Of a DNA stretch of 64,000 nucleotides, positions 46,068 to 54,795 are shown in pieces. Location of the stretch: positions 1-64,000 of the forward strand of contig CAWELN010000012.1 of the NCBI GenBank assembly GCA_963809795.1, given 5' to 3'. The position numbers and the translations under genes were made by a program. Source of the stretch: DASUAS01 sp963809795. Lineage in GTDB: Bacteria; Actinomycetota; Acidimicrobiia; IMCC26256; DASPTH01. The notes below the pieces were generated by a model that made no database searches, was not told where the DNA came from, and saw nothing but the letters and a program-made list of their open reading frames with translations. How positions within the stretch are numbered: position 1 is the first letter of the stretch; the number at the start of each line of letters is the position of its first letter.

Positions 46068-47114
46068 TCACGACTCGTACACGACCGTGACGGACGGTGA
46101 CGCGGGGAAGCCCTGACACGTGAGCACCCACCCCTCCGCGACCTCCTCCGGCGTCAGCGCGTTGTTGACGCGCATCGTCGCCTCGCCCACCTCGAGACGC
46201 GCCATGCACGTCGCGCAGCTGCCCGACTCGCACGAGAACGGCGCGCGCAGCCCGGCGCGACGCGCGGTCTCGAGGAACGTCTCGCCCGCCTGGTAGTTCA
46301 CCTCGTGCGGACGTCCGTCGAGCACGATCACGACCGACTCCGTCGCGCCGGCACCGTCGGCGGCCGGCGCCGGTGCCGCCGGTGGTTCGTCGAGCCGGGC
46401 GGTCGACGCGAACGCGAACCGCTCGATGAACACCTGCTCCGACGACACCGCGGCCTGCGCGAGCGCGTCCTCCACGACGTCCATGAACGGGCCCGGCCCA
46501 CAGATGTAGAAGTCGGCGTCGAGCTCGTCGCCGACGAAGTCGGTCACGCCGTTCGAGTGGACGAAGCCGTGTTCGGTGTCGAGATGGTGATCCACTTGGA
46601 GCCGATCCGGGTGGGCACGCTCGAGGTCGTCGAGCTCGGCCCGGAAGATGACCGACGCCGCGTCACGGTTGGCGTAGAGCAGGCGGACGCGTCGGTCGGT
46701 CGTCGCCAGCGTGCTCTTGACGAGCGAGAACACAGGAGTGATCCCACTGCCGCCGGCGAAGGCCACGATCGGCGTGGTCCTCGGCCGCAGCGTGAAGACG
46801 CCCGCCGGCCGGGTGAGGGCGAGCACGTCGCCTTCGCCGACCCGGTCGAGCATCCAGTTCGACACGCGCCCACCGGCCACCCGCTTCACCGTCAGCGTGA
46901 GCTCGGTGTCGGTGGCCGGCGAGCTCGACATCGAGTAACAGCGGAGGAGCTCCTCGTCGGCGAAGGGGATGCGGAAGGTGCAGAACTGGCCCGCCTCGTA
47001 CACGAAGGCGGGGCGGAGGTCGGGCGGCACGTCGAACACGAACGACTTCGTGTCGTGCGTCTCCTGCACGATCCGCTTGACCGCCAGCGGGTGGAACCCG
47101 TGATCGGGGCTCAC
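46068..47114 (-). CDS. Ferredoxin reductase with C-terminal 2Fe-2S domain (KshB/HmpX-like)
   Basis: 348 residues. FAD domain with RCYSMSSSPA (flavin-binding RxYS), NAD domain with FAGGSGITPVFSLVKSTL and YICGPGPFMDVVEDAL, then a plant-type ferredoxin domain with CESGSCATCMARL and a last Cys in WVLTCQGFP. This is the single-chain reductase that feeds electrons to Rieske oxygenases such as 3-ketosteroid 9-alpha-hydroxylase. It is the last gene of the 14-gene run that contains two Rieske oxygenases and probably serves one or both. GTG 47114 overlaps the dehydrogenase stop (GTGA). Confidence 0.88.
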   Translation of the reverse strand: MSPDHGFHPLAVKRIVQETHDTKSFVFDVPPDLRPAFVYEAGQFCTFRIPFADEELLRCYSMSSSPATDTELTLTVKRVAGGRVSNWMLDRVGEGDVLALTRPAGVFTLRPRTTPIVAFAGGSGITPVFSLVKSTLATTDRRVRLLYANRDAASVIFRAELDDLERAHPDRLQVDHHLDTEHGFVHSNGVTDFVGDELDADFYICGPGPFMDVVEDALAQAAVSSEQVFIERFAFASTARLDEPPAAPAPAADGAGATESVVIVLDGRPHEVNYQAGETFLETARRAGLRAPFSCESGSCATCMARLEVGEATMRVNNALTPEEVAEGWVLTCQGFPASPSVTVVYES

Positions 47115-48256
47115 CGGACGGGCAGACCGAGCTCGCGCCCGATGACCAGGCGTTGGATCTCACTGGTGCCCTCGCCGATCTCCAGGACCTTGGCGTCGCG
47201 GTAGTAGCGGCTGACGGGTGTCTCGTCCATGAAACCGGCGCCGCCGAAGATCTGCGTCGCGTGCCGCGTCGCGTCGACGGCCGCCTCGGTCGCGTACAGC
47301 TTCGCCATCGCCGCCGCCTGCTTGAACGGCCGGCCCTTGTCCTTCAGCCACGCCGCCTTGTAGGTGAGCAGCCGCGCGTTCTCGACCATGACCGCGAGAT
47401 CGGCACACCGGAACGCGACGCCCTGGTTCGCGCCGATCGGCGCACCGAACGCGATGCGCTCCCCTGCGTACCGCACGCTCTGCTCGAGGCACGCCTGCGC
47501 GAGCCCGACCGCGAGCGCGGCGATCGCGATGCGACCGTCGTCGAGGGTGGCGAGGAACTGGCGGAAGCCGTCGCCCTCGGTCCCGAGCGTGTTCGCCACC
47601 GGCACCCGGCAGTCGGTGAAGGTGAGGGGGTGGGTGTCGGACGCGTGCCACCCCATCTTCCGGTAGGGCGGGTCGACGATGAACCCCGGTGTACCGGTCG
47701 GCACCACGATCGCGGTGATCTCACGTGGCGCGCCGGTGCGCGCGGTGACCGTCACCAGCGACGTGATCGGCGTCCCCGAGTTCGTGATGAACGCCTTGGC
47801 GCCGTCGATCACCCAGTCGTCGCCGTCCCGGCGGGCGCGGGTCCGGCTGGCGCCGGCGTCGCTCCCGGCGTCGGGTTCGGTCAGCCCGAACCCGGCCAGC
47901 GTGCGGCCCGCGCAGAGGTCCGGCAACCACCGTTGGCGTTGCTCCTCGGTGCCGTACGCCGCGATCGGTGCCGCGCCGAGCCCGACCGCGGCCTCGAGGG
48001 TGATCGCCATCGACGAGTCGACGCGCGCGACCTCCTCGATGGCGACGCACAGCGTGGTGAAGTCGGCCCCCGAACCGCCGTACTCCACCGGGAACGGCAG
48101 CCCGAACAGACCGAGCCGCCCCATCGCGTGGATGGTCTCCACGGGGAACTCGTGGTCCCGGTCCCATCGCTCGGCCTGAGGGCCGATCTCCTGCTCCGCG
48201 AAGTCGCGGACGACCTCGCGAAATGCTTCGTGCTCCTCGGAGAGGTCGAAGTCCAC
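47111..48256 (-). CDS. Acyl-CoA dehydrogenase
   Basis: 381 residues from GTG 48256, sharing one base with the stop of the amidohydrolase. N-terminal VDFDLSEEHEAFREVVRDFAEQEIGPQAERWDRDHEFP, FGLTEPDAGSDAGASRTRA and WVIDGAKAFITNSG, then ATQIFGGAGFMDETPVSRYYRDAKVLEIGEGTSEIQRLVIGRELG, with the catalytic Glu in EGTSEIQ. It belongs to the short/medium-chain group, unlike the heteromeric pairs elsewhere in the window. Its position between the amidohydrolase and the reductase suggests a step after ring or side-chain activation. Confidence 0.88.
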   Translation of the reverse strand: MDFDLSEEHEAFREVVRDFAEQEIGPQAERWDRDHEFPVETIHAMGRLGLFGLPFPVEYGGSGADFTTLCVAIEEVARVDSSMAITLEAAVGLGAAPIAAYGTEEQRQRWLPDLCAGRTLAGFGLTEPDAGSDAGASRTRARRDGDDWVIDGAKAFITNSGTPITSLVTVTARTGAPREITAIVVPTGTPGFIVDPPYRKMGWHASDTHPLTFTDCRVPVANTLGTEGDGFRQFLATLDDGRIAIAALAVGLAQACLEQSVRYAGERIAFGAPIGANQGVAFRCADLAVMVENARLLTYKAAWLKDKGRPFKQAAAMAKLYATEAAVDATRHATQIFGGAGFMDETPVSRYYRDAKVLEIGEGTSEIQRLVIGRELGLPVR

Positions 48257-49596
48257 TAGTTGGGTCGATTCCGCTCCGGCGTCCCGGCCGTCCGGCCACG
48301 CCTCCGCTGCATCTCCATCAGCACGGCGACCGGCACCTTGTAGACCACGCCACCTTTCATCACGAACTGCACGTGCTCGGTGACGGTGATGTCCTCGGTC
48401 GGGTCGCCGGGCACCGCGATGATGTCGGCCAGGAAACCGGGCACCAACCGACCGAGATCGTCCGCCCTCTGGACGAGGTCGGCGCTCGTCACCGTCGACG
48501 CCACGATGGCGTCGACCGGTCGCATGCCTCGTTGCACCAGCGCCCACAGCTCCTTCCAGTTCTGCCCGTGCGGGATGGCGGGAGCATCGGTCCCGGTGGC
48601 GATCTTCGCTCCGGCTTCGATGAGGCGCGCGATCGTCTTCTTGGCGATCGGGAAGACCTCGGCCGCCTTCGCCTGCAGCTCGGGCGCCGCGTTCGACACG
48701 TCCATGCCCTCGGAGAGGTACGACGTCGGCACGATGAACGTCCCGCGCTGAAGTGCGAGCTCCTGCGTCTCCTCGCTCATGAGCGACGCGTGCTCGATGC
48801 AGTCGATGCCCGCCTCGATCGCGGCCTTGATCCCCTGGTCGCCGTGGGCGTGCGCGGCCACCCGCATGCCGCGCCGATGGGCTTCGTCCACGATCGCCCG
48901 CAGCTCCTCGTCGGAGTAGTGCTGCGCACCCGCGGTGCCGGTGAGCGACATCACGCCGCCCGACGCGCACACCTTGATCTGGGTGGCGCCGTACTTGATC
49001 TGGTAGCGCACCGCTCGGCGAACCTGGCTGACCCCGTCGGCGATCCCCTCGTCGACGGTCAAGGGGAGCACTCCCGGTGCGAGGCCCTGGAACATGGTCG
49101 GATCGAGGTGTCCACCGCTGGGCGTGATGGCGTGCCCGGAGGGGAAGATCCGGGGTCCGGGGATCCATCCGGCGTCGACCGCCTTCATGAGCGTGACGTC
49201 GAGGAGCAGGCCGCCGGTCTGCACGAACAGCCCGAGGTTGCGCACGGTGGTGAAACCGGCGAGCAGCGTCTTGCGCACGCTCGGGATCGCCCGCATGAGC
49301 TTCATCGCCGGGTCGTCCTGCACCGAGCTCATCAGGGTGCTGCCCGCCCCACCCATGAGGAAGTTCAGCTCCATGTCCATGAGCCCCGGCAGCAGGGTGA
49401 GGTCGCCGAGCTCGATGACCTGGGCGTCGTCGGGGATGCGCTCGGGCGAGACGTCGCGGATGCGCTCGCCCTGCACGACCACCACACCCGGCTCGACGAT
49501 CGTGCGCTCGTCGACGTCGACCATGCGGTCGGCCTTGAGCACGACCGGGTGGTCCGACGGCTTCGGCCGCTCTCCGGCCACCATCGTGGCGGTCAT
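48256..49596 (-). CDS. Amidohydrolase-superfamily protein lacking the HxH motif
   Basis: 446 residues. It begins VVLKADRMVDVDERTIVEPGVVVVQ and has the amidohydrolase layout: LLPGLMDMELNF, QIKVCASGGVMS (carboxylated Lys position), RVAAHAHGDQGIKAAIEAGIDCIEHASLM and AKIATGTDAP. The usual metal-binding HxH after PGLMD is replaced by ELN, so it has at most an altered metal site. The C-terminal 21 residues (MEMQRRRGRTAGTPERN...) are encoded by the REP-like repeat at 48263-48320. ATG 49596 overlaps the preceding stop (ATGA). Similar proteins are annotated Xaa-Pro dipeptidase or imidazolonepropionase-like; I cannot assign a substrate. Confidence 0.78.
   Translation of the reverse strand: MTATMVAGERPKPSDHPVVLKADRMVDVDERTIVEPGVVVVQGERIRDVSPERIPDDAQVIELGDLTLLPGLMDMELNFLMGGAGSTLMSSVQDDPAMKLMRAIPSVRKTLLAGFTTVRNLGLFVQTGGLLLDVTLMKAVDAGWIPGPRIFPSGHAITPSGGHLDPTMFQGLAPGVLPLTVDEGIADGVSQVRRAVRYQIKYGATQIKVCASGGVMSLTGTAGAQHYSDEELRAIVDEAHRRGMRVAAHAHGDQGIKAAIEAGIDCIEHASLMSEETQELALQRGTFIVPTSYLSEGMDVSNAAPELQAKAAEVFPIAKKTIARLIEAGAKIATGTDAPAIPHGQNWKELWALVQRGMRPVDAIVASTVTSADLVQRADDLGRLVPGFLADIIAVPGDPTEDITVTEHVQFVMKGGVVYKVPVAVLMEMQRRRGRTAGTPERNRPN
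48263..48320. repeat. Third copy of the REP-like repeat, inside the amidohydrolase 3' end
   Basis: It matches the 41483-41604 units except for one substitution (CTACGG to CTCCGG) and one inserted G in the GGCC core. It is read through by the amidohydrolase frame and supplies its C-terminal tail, ending five bases before the stop. Confidence 0.75.
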
Positions 49597-49922
49597 GGCG
49601 TCGGCTCCCCGACGAGGTCGAGGTACGCGGCACCCGAGTCGGGCACGTGCGGTTGCTTCCAGCACTCCACCGCGAACGACACCGAGATCAACGAGTAGAG
49701 GACGTGCAACAGGTTGGTCGCGTCCTCCGGCAGGGCGTCGAGCGGGAACTGGTCGAGGTACTTCCTGGCCGCCTCGGTGCGCGGGAACACCGCGTCGTAG
49801 AACGCCTGCATGTCTTCCATCGAGCTGGACAGGCGCGCGGCGTACCGTTCGCGCTCGGTCGCCAGCGACCACCTCGCCGCGAACGGCTCGAGGTCGGAGA
49901 ACTCCCCGGGCAGCATCGTCAT
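49593..49922 (-). CDS. Uncharacterised ~109-residue partner of Rieske oxygenase (copy 1)
   Basis: Starts ATG 49922, overlapping the Rieske stop (TGATG). Sequence: MTMLPGEFSDLEPFAARWSL, ATERERYAARLSSSMEDMQA, FYDAVFPRTEAARKYLDQF, and the C-terminal CWKQPHVPDSGAAYLD. Mostly helical by composition, with no signal peptide and no cysteine pairs. It is about 55-60% identical by eye to the protein at 58175-58501, which follows the other Rieske gene in the same way. It is too short and different in sequence to be a classical beta subunit (about 170-180 residues, NTF2 fold). A stabilising, regulatory or small-subunit role is inferred. Confidence 0.72.
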   Translation of the reverse strand: MTMLPGEFSDLEPFAARWSLATERERYAARLSSSMEDMQAFYDAVFPRTEAARKYLDQFPLDALPEDATNLLHVLYSLISVSFAVECWKQPHVPDSGAAYLDLVGEPTP

Positions 49923-51193
49923 CACCGCTCCTTTCGCGTGTCGCCGTACGACGCGACATAGTCCTGGGCGACCTTGTGGAGGTGCCGGCACAGGATCTCC
50001 TGGTCACACAACGGGAACTCGGTCACCACACGAGACTGCAACATCTTCTGGGTGGCTTCGAGCGTGTTGCCGTCCTGCAGCCCGAACTCCTTGAACGTCA
50101 CCGCCGCGAGCTCCTGCTGCAGACGTTCGCTCGCGTTCTGCGGCGGCCGGAAGTAGAGCTTGCCCTCGAACAGGTGACGGTCGACCGCGAGCGGCCAGTA
50201 GTGGTAGGTGAGGTACCAGCCCGGTTCCCAGACGAGGATCACGAAGTTCGGGAAGAACTGGTACGAGTCGAGGCCCCAGTCGGCACGCCCTGACGGGTTC
50301 ATGCCGGTGGAGAAGAGGCCGCGCTCGTCGGCGGGCCGGTCCCACGGACCGAAGAGGCCACTGCGGAACAACGTGTCGATCGGCTTCACGAACTCGGCGG
50401 GCACCGACTCGCCGGGCGCGCCGGCGGTCGACACCACGCGATGGTCGCCGTGGATCGAGTAGTGGATCGCCTCGAAACCGGCCTGCATCATCGGCAGCCC
50501 GACCTCGGGCAACGACTGCTTCACGTGCAGAACAGGTGCGTGGTAGAACTCCTGGAACGCGTCGATGAACAGCTTCCAATTGCTGCCGACCTCGGCGCGG
50601 TAGTCGAACACCTGGGTGAGCTCCCCGAACGGGTAGCCCTCGAGCATCTCGCCCATCTCACCGAGGAACTCCTTCAGGGTCTGCGCGGGCTCGCGGTCGA
50701 GGTTCACGAAGATGAACCCCTCCCACACGTCCAGGTTCACCTCGACGAGCGGGTAATCGCTCTTGTCGAGGTCGAAGAATTCCTGCTCCTGCTGCACGAA
50801 GGTCAGCTCGCCGTCGAGCGCGTACCGCCACCCGTGGTACTTGCACTGGAACTGCCGGCACGTGCCCGACACCTCTTCATCGGGGTAGTCGGTCCACACC
50901 AACTTGTTGCCGCGGTGGCGGCACACGTTGTGGAACGCACGGATCGTGTCGTCGCTGCCCCGCACCACGACGATCGAGGTGTCGCAGACCGCCAGTTCGC
51001 GGGTGAAGTAGCTCCCCTTCTTCGGGACCTGCTCCACCCGCCCGATGTTGAGCCACGTCCGGCGGAAGATCGCCTCGCGCTCCAGCTCGTAGAACTGCGG
51101 GGAGATCGAGTCCTCGTACGAGATCGGGCCCGTCCCGAGCTCGGGGTACTGGGCGGTCCAGCTCCCGACCTGCGGCTTGTCGTACATGACCAT
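49922..51193 (-). CDS. Rieske non-heme iron oxygenase, large subunit (copy 1)
   Basis: 423 residues. Rieske 2Fe-2S motif: CRHRG then CKYHGW, with a long spacer. The mononuclear iron site is in WKLFIDAFQEFYHAPVLHVKQ (bridging Asp and two His). N-terminal signature: SISPQFYELEREAIFRRTWLNIGRVEQVPKKGSYF. This is the alpha subunit of an aromatic or alicyclic hydroxylase. It is about 60% identical by eye to 58517-59797. Electrons probably come from the reductase at 46068. It is the first gene of a five-gene overlapping unit (oxygenase, small protein, amidohydrolase, dehydrogenase, reductase). ATG 51193 or 51187 is the start. Confidence 0.9.
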   Translation of the reverse strand: MVMYDKPQVGSWTAQYPELGTGPISYEDSISPQFYELEREAIFRRTWLNIGRVEQVPKKGSYFTRELAVCDTSIVVVRGSDDTIRAFHNVCRHRGNKLVWTDYPDEEVSGTCRQFQCKYHGWRYALDGELTFVQQEQEFFDLDKSDYPLVEVNLDVWEGFIFVNLDREPAQTLKEFLGEMGEMLEGYPFGELTQVFDYRAEVGSNWKLFIDAFQEFYHAPVLHVKQSLPEVGLPMMQAGFEAIHYSIHGDHRVVSTAGAPGESVPAEFVKPIDTLFRSGLFGPWDRPADERGLFSTGMNPSGRADWGLDSYQFFPNFVILVWEPGWYLTYHYWPLAVDRHLFEGKLYFRPPQNASERLQQELAAVTFKEFGLQDGNTLEATQKMLQSRVVTEFPLCDQEILCRHLHKVAQDYVASYGDTRKER

Positions 51194-51212
51194 GTGTGCA
51201 ACCCCCTGATCG

Positions 51213-51229
51213 GGAAATACTTTATTTTG
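51213..51229 (-). promoter_or_regulatory. AT-rich promoter box upstream of Rieske copy 1
   Basis: Reading the minus strand, CAAAATAAAGTATTTCC lies about 20 bases before the start codon. A similar CAATACAATATTTCC precedes the molybdopterin oxidoreductase. GTCCGGAC, an 8-base palindrome, is just upstream (51235-51242). Promoter function inferred from position and base composition. Confidence 0.35.
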
Positions 51230-51272
51230 ACTGTGTCCGGACGGGCAACGGCCCCGCGCACGCGACCACGGG

Positions 51273-52586
51273 TCAGGTCGCGTCCCGCTTGATCTTGGCG
51301 ACGTTCTTGGTGCTGCAGTCGAAGGTGCCGGCCTTCGTCGGGAACTCGCGGACCCACTTGCCGTTCTTGACCACGGTGACGACGATGCAGTGCGGCGTCG
51401 CGTGGTTCCCGATGTCGACCGGCCCGACCAAGCCCTGCGCGTCGAAGTCGTGGGTGTTCTTCAGCGCGTCGAAGAGCGACTGCCTCGTCAGCGTGCCGCC
51501 ACCGGCCACCGCCTTCTTGGCTGCGTCCTGGAACATGAGGGCCGCGATCAGCGCCGAGACCCCGTAGCTGTTCACCTTGTCGGGCCCACCCAACGTCTTG
51601 GCCAGGCTCGCGAGCGGTGGGCTCGACTTGTACTCGGTGTAGAAGGGGAGGTTCAGCAACAGGGCGTGCGTGCCCTCGACGTCGCTGCCACCCTGCGTCA
51701 GCCAGTCGTGGTCGTAGCAGCCCTGGTGACAGGCCCACAGCTTCACCGAGTTGACGCCCTGGAGCTTCGCCTCCCGCCGAGCCAGGATCATCATCGCGGC
51801 GCTGGAACCGTTGTAGACGAAGGTCGAACCGTTCTGCTTCACGACCTGGATCTTGGGCGTGAGCGCGCTCTGGGGATCACGGGCGAACACGTCGTAGACG
51901 CCCTCGCCATCAGGCTTGATCCCGAGGTCCATCCCGGCCTGGTAGCTCGGGAGCGTCGCGTTCTTCACGTCCTTGACGTCCGCGGGCGCGAGCCAGATGC
52001 CGTGGAGATCCTTGTTCGTCTTGACGTAGTAGCGGTAATCGCCCTGCTGCGCGGTGTACGTCTGCGGGTGGTCGTCCTTGGTCGCGCAGTACGCGGCGTC
52101 GCTGTTGAGGTAATAGGTCACCGGCGAACAGCGCTCGGCCGAGGTCGCGATGCCGGACAGATCGGGGATCCCGACCGGCTGGCCCTGCGCGTTCTTGCAC
52201 GTCTCGAGGTCCGAGACGTTGGTGATGAACAGGGCCTCCGTCCCGACCAGCGCGAAGTCCTGCGAGCACGCCGTGATGAGCGCGTTGCGTGCGTCGTTCG
52301 GGCTCAGCCTCGAGTCGATGAAGTCGACGACGACCTTGCGGCCCGCGATCCCGCCCTGCTGGTTGACCGTCTTGGCCCACGCCTGCACCGCGTCGACGCC
52401 CGACTTGAAGAGCGCGGGCACCACCGGGTTGTCGACGTCGGCGACCACCGCGATCCGGATCTCCGAGTCGGTGATCCCGATGTCGTTCGCCTTCGGCTGC
52501 TGTTGCGCAGCGGCCGGCGCCAGCGCCGCGGCGACCATCGCCACCGCGGCCAGCAGCACCGCCCCCGTCCTCCCCACACCTCGCAT
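51273..52586 (-). CDS. ABC transporter substrate-binding protein (branched-chain amino acid type)
   Basis: 437 residues. Signal sequence (AVLLAAVAMVAAALAPAAAQ) followed by a type 1 periplasmic-binding domain: RIAVVADVDNPVVPALFKSGVDAVQAWAKTVNQQGGIAGRKV, VDFIDSRLSPNDARNALITACSQDFALVG, SLFDALKNTHDFDAQGL and FDCSTKNVAKIKRD. No lipobox Cys. It binds an organic solute for an ABC importer whose permease and ATPase are not in the window. Placed between the molybdopterin enzyme and the Rieske genes, it may import the substrate of this island. The broken gene at 1-1356 is a paralog. Confidence 0.85.
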   Translation of the reverse strand: MRGVGRTGAVLLAAVAMVAAALAPAAAQQQPKANDIGITDSEIRIAVVADVDNPVVPALFKSGVDAVQAWAKTVNQQGGIAGRKVVVDFIDSRLSPNDARNALITACSQDFALVGTEALFITNVSDLETCKNAQGQPVGIPDLSGIATSAERCSPVTYYLNSDAAYCATKDDHPQTYTAQQGDYRYYVKTNKDLHGIWLAPADVKDVKNATLPSYQAGMDLGIKPDGEGVYDVFARDPQSALTPKIQVVKQNGSTFVYNGSSAAMMILARREAKLQGVNSVKLWACHQGCYDHDWLTQGGSDVEGTHALLLNLPFYTEYKSSPPLASLAKTLGGPDKVNSYGVSALIAALMFQDAAKKAVAGGGTLTRQSLFDALKNTHDFDAQGLVGPVDIGNHATPHCIVVTVVKNGKWVREFPTKAGTFDCSTKNVAKIKRDAT

Positions 52587-52722
52587 GGTTGCCCCCCGGA
52601 GCCCGCATTTCTCGATAAAATATCTTGGCGCCGGGCATGTTGGTCCTGGATCCCTGCGCTGTCAACAGGGGTTCGCGGGCCCGCCGGGGTACGGGCGGGT
52701 TCCTGGATATTCGGAGCCAGGT

Positions 52723-54738
52723 TCAGGCGGCCGGGGCCCGGTGGATGCTCACCGGGATGCCCGAGTAGCGCGCCATGCCGGTCACCGGGTCGATGGTGTC
52801 CTTGCTGGTGAGCAGGTTGACGTTGGCGCCCTGGTGCCCGTGCGGCACCGAGACCGCACCGCTTCGGATCGACGGGTCGACGCGCGCGATCCCGGTGAGC
52901 TCGCCGTGGGCGCTGCGGACGACCACCGCCTCGCCGTCGGCCACGTGGGCGGCGGCGGCGTCATGCGGATGCACCATCACCTCGGCCGGCTCGCCGAGGT
53001 AGTCGAACTGGGAGTTCAGGTGGCGGATCTGCCGGCGCGGCACGAGCACGAGCGCGTCCGGGTGATCGAGCCCGGCCAGCTGGTCGACGAGCAACCGGGG
53101 CGCGAGCCGCCAGCCACCCAGCCGCGCGACGTGCTGGTCGACCCATGGCGCGGGCAGATCGTGGTCGACCTCGACCCAGCCGTCGGCGACGAGCTGCTCG
53201 AACGGTCGACGACCCCGCTTCGAGATCTTCGCCAGCATGACGTCGTCGGTCAGCTGCTGGTCGCGCGTGTCCGCCAGGTCGTACCCGAGTCGGCGGCCGA
53301 GCTCGGCGAGCACCCACCACGTCGAGCGACGGTCGCCCACCGGGTCGACGATCGCCGCGGTGTGCTGCGCCGCGACTCGCGGGCTCAGGAAGTCCCAGAG
53401 GGTCACGTCGGCGCGCTCGAGCTGGTCCTTCGTGGGCAGCACGTGGGTCGAGATCGCCGTCGTGTCGTTGGCGATGATCTCGATGGTGGCGAACACGTCG
53501 AGCTCGCGCAGCGCCGGCTCGAGCGTGTTGGCGTCGGGAAAGGCGGTGAGCAGATGTCCGCCGAAGTTGAGCACGGCGCGGATGTTGCCGGCGCGGATCT
53601 CGTCGGCGAGCACCGCGCAGGGCCACTCGCCGAGGAAGGCGTGCGTGTCCGGTCGGCTGCTCGGGCCCGGCCCGAACGAACCGTCGGGCGGTGACACGGG
53701 CAGCTCGAACGCTTCCAGCTGGTGCCCGAATCCCGGGTGGAACCAGTAGCCGCCGGGGCGGTTCATCGAGTCGGTCAGCGCCATCAACGCCCACGCCAGC
53801 CACTGGGTGACGTTTGCGCTCGCGGCCATGGTGACGCCGGTCCCGGTGTCGATGGCCACGCGGTCGGCGCGCCGGACCCCGGCGAGCAGCTGCTGCAGGT
53901 CGGTGGTGGCCACGTCGGCGACGCTCGCCGCGTGCTCGAGCGTGAAGGGCTCCACTGCGGCGGCCAGCTCCTCGACGCCGCTCACCCGCGCCGCGAGCAC
54001 GGCAGGATCGGCACCGTCGCGCAGGACCTCGCGCACGAGGAACGCGAGCACCGCGTAGTCGGTGCCCGGGCGCGGCGCGAGATGGTGACCGGCGAGGCGC
54101 GCGGTTTCGGTGCGGCGCGGATCGACGACCCACACCTCGGCACGCGTCGCGAGCTCCCGGATGGCCGACACGGGATCCGGCATCGCGACCGAGTGGCCGT
54201 GCGACACGACCGGGTTGCTCCCGAAGAACACGACGAACGTCGCGCGGTCGTAGTCGGGTCGCCCGCTCAGCGCGACCGAACCGCCGACCAGATCGGAGAT
54301 CAGCACCTTGGCGGTGCCGTCGATCGTGAGCGGGCTGAACTTGGCCGGCGTACCGAGCGCGGCGTGGAGCGCCTGCGACATGCGGTAGCCGGCGGCGTCC
54401 ATGCCGTTCCCGCTCCCGAAGAACACTCCCACTGCGGACGGGCCGTGGGCCTCGATCACCGCGCGCACTCGGGACCCGAGGTCGTCGAGGCACGTCTCCC
54501 AGGTCGTCTCGGTGAGCACGCCGTCGACCCGCATCATCGGGCGCTCGATGCGGTCGGGGTGGTGGTGGAGCTGCGGCAGCGCGCGACCCTTCGCACACGT
54601 GTAGCCGTGCGAGAGCGGGTGGTCGTGGTCGCCGCGGACCCGGACGACCTCGTCGCCCGCCACGTCCACGAGGATCCCGCACACGGAGGTGCAGATGCGG
54701 CAGAAGCTCCGGACCGTGCGCACGTCAGCCACGTCCAT
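52723..54738 (-). CDS. Molybdopterin-dependent oxidoreductase with N-terminal 4Fe-4S site
   Basis: 671 residues from ATG 54738. FCRICTSVCGILV (CxxCxxxC) and CAKG give a [4Fe-4S] cluster near the N-terminus. Molybdopterin-binding segments follow: GVFFGSGNGMDAAGYRMSQALHAALG, VVFFGSNPVVSHGHS, VWVVDPRRTETARLAGHHLAPRPGTD and the C-terminal domain VMVHPHDAAAAHVADGEAVVVRS and VSVPHGHQG. DMSO-reductase superfamily, no Tat signal, so probably cytoplasmic. It may hydroxylate or dehydrogenate a substrate of the cluster. GGGGG precedes the start. GTG 54756 is an alternative. It lies 57 bases downstream of the TetR gene. Confidence 0.85.
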   Translation of the reverse strand: MDVADVRTVRSFCRICTSVCGILVDVAGDEVVRVRGDHDHPLSHGYTCAKGRALPQLHHHPDRIERPMMRVDGVLTETTWETCLDDLGSRVRAVIEAHGPSAVGVFFGSGNGMDAAGYRMSQALHAALGTPAKFSPLTIDGTAKVLISDLVGGSVALSGRPDYDRATFVVFFGSNPVVSHGHSVAMPDPVSAIRELATRAEVWVVDPRRTETARLAGHHLAPRPGTDYAVLAFLVREVLRDGADPAVLAARVSGVEELAAAVEPFTLEHAASVADVATTDLQQLLAGVRRADRVAIDTGTGVTMAASANVTQWLAWALMALTDSMNRPGGYWFHPGFGHQLEAFELPVSPPDGSFGPGPSSRPDTHAFLGEWPCAVLADEIRAGNIRAVLNFGGHLLTAFPDANTLEPALRELDVFATIEIIANDTTAISTHVLPTKDQLERADVTLWDFLSPRVAAQHTAAIVDPVGDRRSTWWVLAELGRRLGYDLADTRDQQLTDDVMLAKISKRGRRPFEQLVADGWVEVDHDLPAPWVDQHVARLGGWRLAPRLLVDQLAGLDHPDALVLVPRRQIRHLNSQFDYLGEPAEVMVHPHDAAAAHVADGEAVVVRSAHGELTGIARVDPSIRSGAVSVPHGHQGANVNLLTSKDTIDPVTGMARYSGIPVSIHRAPAA

Positions 54739-54770
54739 CGGACCCCCAGGTTCCACCGCCGGTCGAGCGG

Positions 54771-54785
54771 AAATATTGTATTGAG
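54771..54785 (-). promoter_or_regulatory. AT-rich promoter box between TetR and molybdopterin genes
   Basis: Minus strand CTCAATACAATATTT. It is flanked by CGAGCG (54764-54769) and CGCTCG (54786-54791), an inverted pair about 16 bases apart, which could be a repressor site. Similar to the box at 51213-51229. Confidence 0.35.
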
Positions 54786-54795
54786 CGCTCGGACG

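Noticed and set aside
47111..49633. Fusion of a 440-residue arginine-rich region to the acyl-CoA dehydrogenase
   Set aside because: The N-terminal part is an off-frame reading of the amidohydrolase; the dehydrogenase starts at GTG 48256.
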